Of a stretch of DNA of 9,024 nucleotides, positions 6,992-9,024 are shown piece by piece. A program made the position numbers and the translations under genes. The DNA is from Chlamydiota bacterium (GTDB taxonomy: Bacteria; Chlamydiota; Chlamydiia; Chlamydiales; SLFE01): contig JAAKFL010000072.1 of assembly GCA_011065065.1 (NCBI GenBank), positions 1 to 9,024 on the forward strand, written 5' to 3'. Numbering within the stretch: the first letter of the stretch is position 1; each line of letters starts with the position of its first letter. The notes beneath the pieces are model-generated. The model was not told where the DNA came from. It did not search any database and saw nothing but the letters and a program-made list of their open reading frames with translations.

Positions 6992-7076
6992 CAGGATATA
7001 CAGGATCGTAAACGACAGGATAGACAGGATGGGATGAATCCTGTCTATCCTGTCGTTTACGATCCTGTTAATCCTG
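6992..7076. repeat. 39-bp-arm hairpin, copy 2 (after BTB gene 1)
   Basis: The left arm (6992-7030) is identical over all 39 bases to that of the hairpin after pyk. The right arm (7038-7076) pairs with it except at two adjacent positions (TTA in place of ATA near the base), and the loop is 7 nt. It starts 3 nt after the BTB gene 1 stop, the same placement as copy 1. The following sequence, AATAATTTCTCC, again lacks a proper T-run. A role as an mRNA 3'-end barrier or terminator shared by both upstream genes is plausible. Alternatively it is a dispersed repeat that prefers gene ends. Confidence 0.9.
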
Positions 7077-7104
7077 AATAATTTCTCCAGGGCATGTTCT
7101 GAGC

Positions 7105-7133
7105 TTGATTTTTATAAGATATCAGACTACTCT
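7105..7133 (+). promoter_or_regulatory. Promoter candidate for BTB gene 2
   Basis: TTGATT (7105-7110) and TACTCT (7128-7133) keep the 17-bp spacing seen before BTB gene 1. The -10 box has one more mismatch (TACTCT against TACTAT), which would predict weaker activity. The element lies in the duplicated block 7096-7142, and ATATCAGACTACT just upstream of and overlapping the -10 is preserved in both copies. Confidence 0.45.
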
Positions 7134-7165
7134 TGCGTCATTGAAAATTAACCAAAGGATCAAAA

Positions 7166-9024
7166 ATGGAATCTACAAGCGCATCATCTTCACATAGACC
7201 TGCGACTCACAGTATGCCTGTGCATCACGACGTCGAGGCAGGATACATTGAATGTTTAAGAGTTAACGATGTAACATCAACATTGGAAGATAGAAAAATA
7301 GAGCTTATTCAATCGCCTTGCGATAAGCTTTGTCGTTATTCGATTAGGGGTTTGATTTTAGGTTTTGGGGTTGGTGGCCCCGCCGCAGTCCTATATTTTT
7401 CTGCGTTTGGGATTTATTGCTTAGCTGACTTAAAGAACGATGATTGTTCACCCTTAAATGTAGCGGGTGTTCCGTTTTTTTTGGGAATTGGGTTGTTTCT
7501 GTTAATCAGTGTTTACTACAGCCTGTTGGGGGCTCTCAGAGGATGTGTCAGGATGCAAGAAAATCGCAAACGAACTCGTCACAATGAGTTGTTAGATGGT
7601 CATCTTCATCAACTTTCATTTTATGATAATTCCGATACTCCAGTAAGAGCCTGTGATTTTATTGATATGTTTTCTGAAAAATTCCTTGAAGAAAATGATT
7701 ATCAAAAACTGAGTTTTCAACAGCTTAGGGAAATAAAAAGTTTGAAAGAAGATGTTTTTAATTGGTTGGTCGAAGAAAAAAGAATGGGTATGAATAAATA
7801 TGCGCCGTGGAGAAAATTAGAGCTTTTGAGAAAGGGGACTCTAGGGGATTTTACTGATGCACTTTCGGATGATTACTTAAGCCAGCAAATTCATGCAAGA
7901 CCAGGCTTTTTTGAAGAATTAATCAAGATTCTTCCAAAAAATATTTTGAATGATACTGAGGCGTCTGCAGCATTGATTCAAAATATTCAGAATTATTTAT
8001 GCATTCGCTTTGAAATGGAATTCACAAAAGAAGAAGTTCGCGAGCAAATGGCTCAATTGTTTAATGGAGGTGTGATCGAGAATTGCTTCCGGATGATCAA
8101 GTCTGATGAGCAAAAGCTCGAAATTACCTGTGGATCTAGGAAAGTGGTTATCCCTCATACAGTTTTGAAAGAATGTTCAGAATATTTTAAAGCTTTGTTT
8201 GATTTTCATAAGGAATTACCAAATTATGAAATTCATGATCTCACAGAAGAACAGTTTGAAGTCTTGATTACTTCCATTCGAGGAAAGCAGTTGATCATCA
8301 ATCAAGACAATGTTGAGGATTATTTAGAAATCGCTAATTACTTTCAATTAAAGTCTCTTGCGAAAGATTGTGAATTGCCTCTGACGCTAAAATATAGTCG
8401 TCAAAGACTTGAAGTGCGTCTGAAACTGATAGAAAAGTATCCCATTATATCTGGTTGTTTTGCGGAATATGTGGATAGGGACTTTAGGGATCAATTGAAG
8501 TTCAAAAATATCCTCAAAGAGAAAATGGAGTTCTTGAGATGTTACCGACTCACAAAGGATTTAAGATTAGACAAGTCGAAAGCCCAACTCATAAACTTAT
8601 TGACTAATGAAATCAAAACATGGAAAAAAAGTCAGGCGCTAAAGGCAGATTTAGACACATTGATTGAAAGTGTGAACAGATATGGATCGTTCATTCCAAC
8701 TAAGAAATCTCTTCAAAGTCTATTGATTAAGGCCATTCAGGTTCGTTTGAAAAATGAAAGCGATCTATCAATAATTTACAAGAAGGTGATTGAACGTCCT
8801 TCTACGTTATTCATAAAAGCCTTGTATCTCTATCTGAATAACAAAGATAATCGAGATCATGGTGAGGCGAGTTTTATCTCACTTTCAAAGACGAAATCAA
8901 TATTGTTAGAAGAAATGAAGAAGCTGACGGAGGACTCTCAGTTATTGAAGGAAATTCAAGAATGGAAGCAGTCAAGTTTGTATGTTGAGAGCATGAGAGA
9001 ATTTTTATTAGAGATTTATAATTT
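7166..9024 (+). CDS. BTB-domain protein with Inc-like N-terminus, copy 2 (3' end missing)
   Basis: The frame stays open from ATG 7166 to the window edge, giving 619 residues; the C-terminus is cut off. An AAAGGA lies six bases before the ATG. It is a paralog of the preceding gene and aligns without gaps through residue 450 or so: MESTSA start, hydrophobic segments at about 60-87 and 97-125, YAPWRK at 212-217, and BTB domain at about 313-402 (KLEITCGSRKVVIPHTVLK, SEYFKALF, NVEDYLEIA, DC). I count about 58 of 90 identities in the BTB region. The region after about residue 450 is more diverged, then similarity rises again (GEASFISLSKTKSILL). If colinear with its neighbour, roughly 90 residues lie beyond the window. 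Localisation and partners are inferred as for copy 1. Confidence 0.82.
   Translation, partial: MESTSASSSHRPATHSMPVHHDVEAGYIECLRVNDVTSTLEDRKIELIQSPCDKLCRYSIRGLILGFGVGGPAAVLYFSAFGIYCLADLKNDDCSPLNVAGVPFFLGIGLFLLISVYYSLLGALRGCVRMQENRKRTRHNELLDGHLHQLSFYDNSDTPVRACDFIDMFSEKFLEENDYQKLSFQQLREIKSLKEDVFNWLVEEKRMGMNKYAPWRKLELLRKGTLGDFTDALSDDYLSQQIHARPGFFEELIKILPKNILNDTEASAALIQNIQNYLCIRFEMEFTKEEVREQMAQLFNGGVIENCFRMIKSDEQKLEITCGSRKVVIPHTVLKECSEYFKALFDFHKELPNYEIHDLTEEQFEVLITSIRGKQLIINQDNVEDYLEIANYFQLKSLAKDCELPLTLKYSRQRLEVRLKLIEKYPIISGCFAEYVDRDFRDQLKFKNILKEKMEFLRCYRLTKDLRLDKSKAQLINLLTNEIKTWKKSQALKADLDTLIESVNRYGSFIPTKKSLQSLLIKAIQVRLKNESDLSIIYKKVIERPSTLFIKALYLYLNNKDNRDHGEASFISLSKTKSILLEEMKKLTEDSQLLKEIQEWKQSSLYVESMREFLLEIYN

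Noticed and set aside
4674..7076. CRISPR array interpretation of the repeated CAGGAT hairpins.
   Set aside because: There are only two copies, separated by a 2.1-kb gene, with fold-back arms and no spacer series or cas genes.

Overview
The window looks like a piece of a Chlamydiota chromosome, most likely one of the amoeba- or protist-associated 'environmental' chlamydiae. This is inferred from the gene content, because no rRNA or species marker is present. Ordinary housekeeping genes (BFN-domain protein, rpiA, Nif3-family protein, pyruvate kinase) sit beside two large paralogous proteins. Each paralog joins a two-helix hydrophobic N-terminus, like that of chlamydial inclusion membrane (Inc) proteins, to a eukaryote-type BTB domain. 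BTB and F-box expansions are described in Parachlamydiaceae-type genomes.

Layout. Positions 1-617 hold no convincing gene. They contain a 128-bp near-perfect inverted repeat (83-210 and 352-479) around a 141-bp centre, followed by a hexamer tandem repeat (CGTGCC) that folds back on an inverted shorter copy of itself (511-583). On the minus strand, rpiA (1064-1753) and a BFN-family gene (618-1067) form a coupled pair with an ATGA overlap. Divergent from rpiA, a Nif3/YbgI-family gene runs on the plus strand (1799-2554). The 353-bp gap before pyk holds a small minus-strand reading frame (2522-2740). It has a perfect AGGAGG ribosome-binding site, and its first half resembles the N-terminal helix of flagellin; it is either a flagellin relic or a small gene. 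Pyruvate kinase (2908-4671) carries an extra C-terminal PEP-utiliser-like domain that lacks the usual TSH triad.

The right half is a tandem duplication. A 39-bp-arm hairpin lies 2 nt after the pyk stop, followed by a conserved promoter block and BTB gene 1 (4850-6988). A second copy of the hairpin lies 3 nt after the gene 1 stop, followed by a second copy of the promoter block and BTB gene 2 (7166 to the window end, incomplete). The two proteins align without gaps over at least their first 450 residues, and I count about 58 identical positions of 90 in the BTB domain. The hairpin's left arm is identical in both copies although the genes have diverged.

How the genes fit together. RpiA and pyruvate kinase belong to central carbon metabolism. 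The BTB pair is unrelated to them and looks like an effector locus placed downstream of pyk. My working model is that the proteins are secreted, sit in the inclusion membrane through the N-terminal hairpin, and expose the BTB domain to the host cytosol, where it could engage host cullin-3 ubiquitin ligases. The domain architecture is visible in the sequence; the location and partners are inference.
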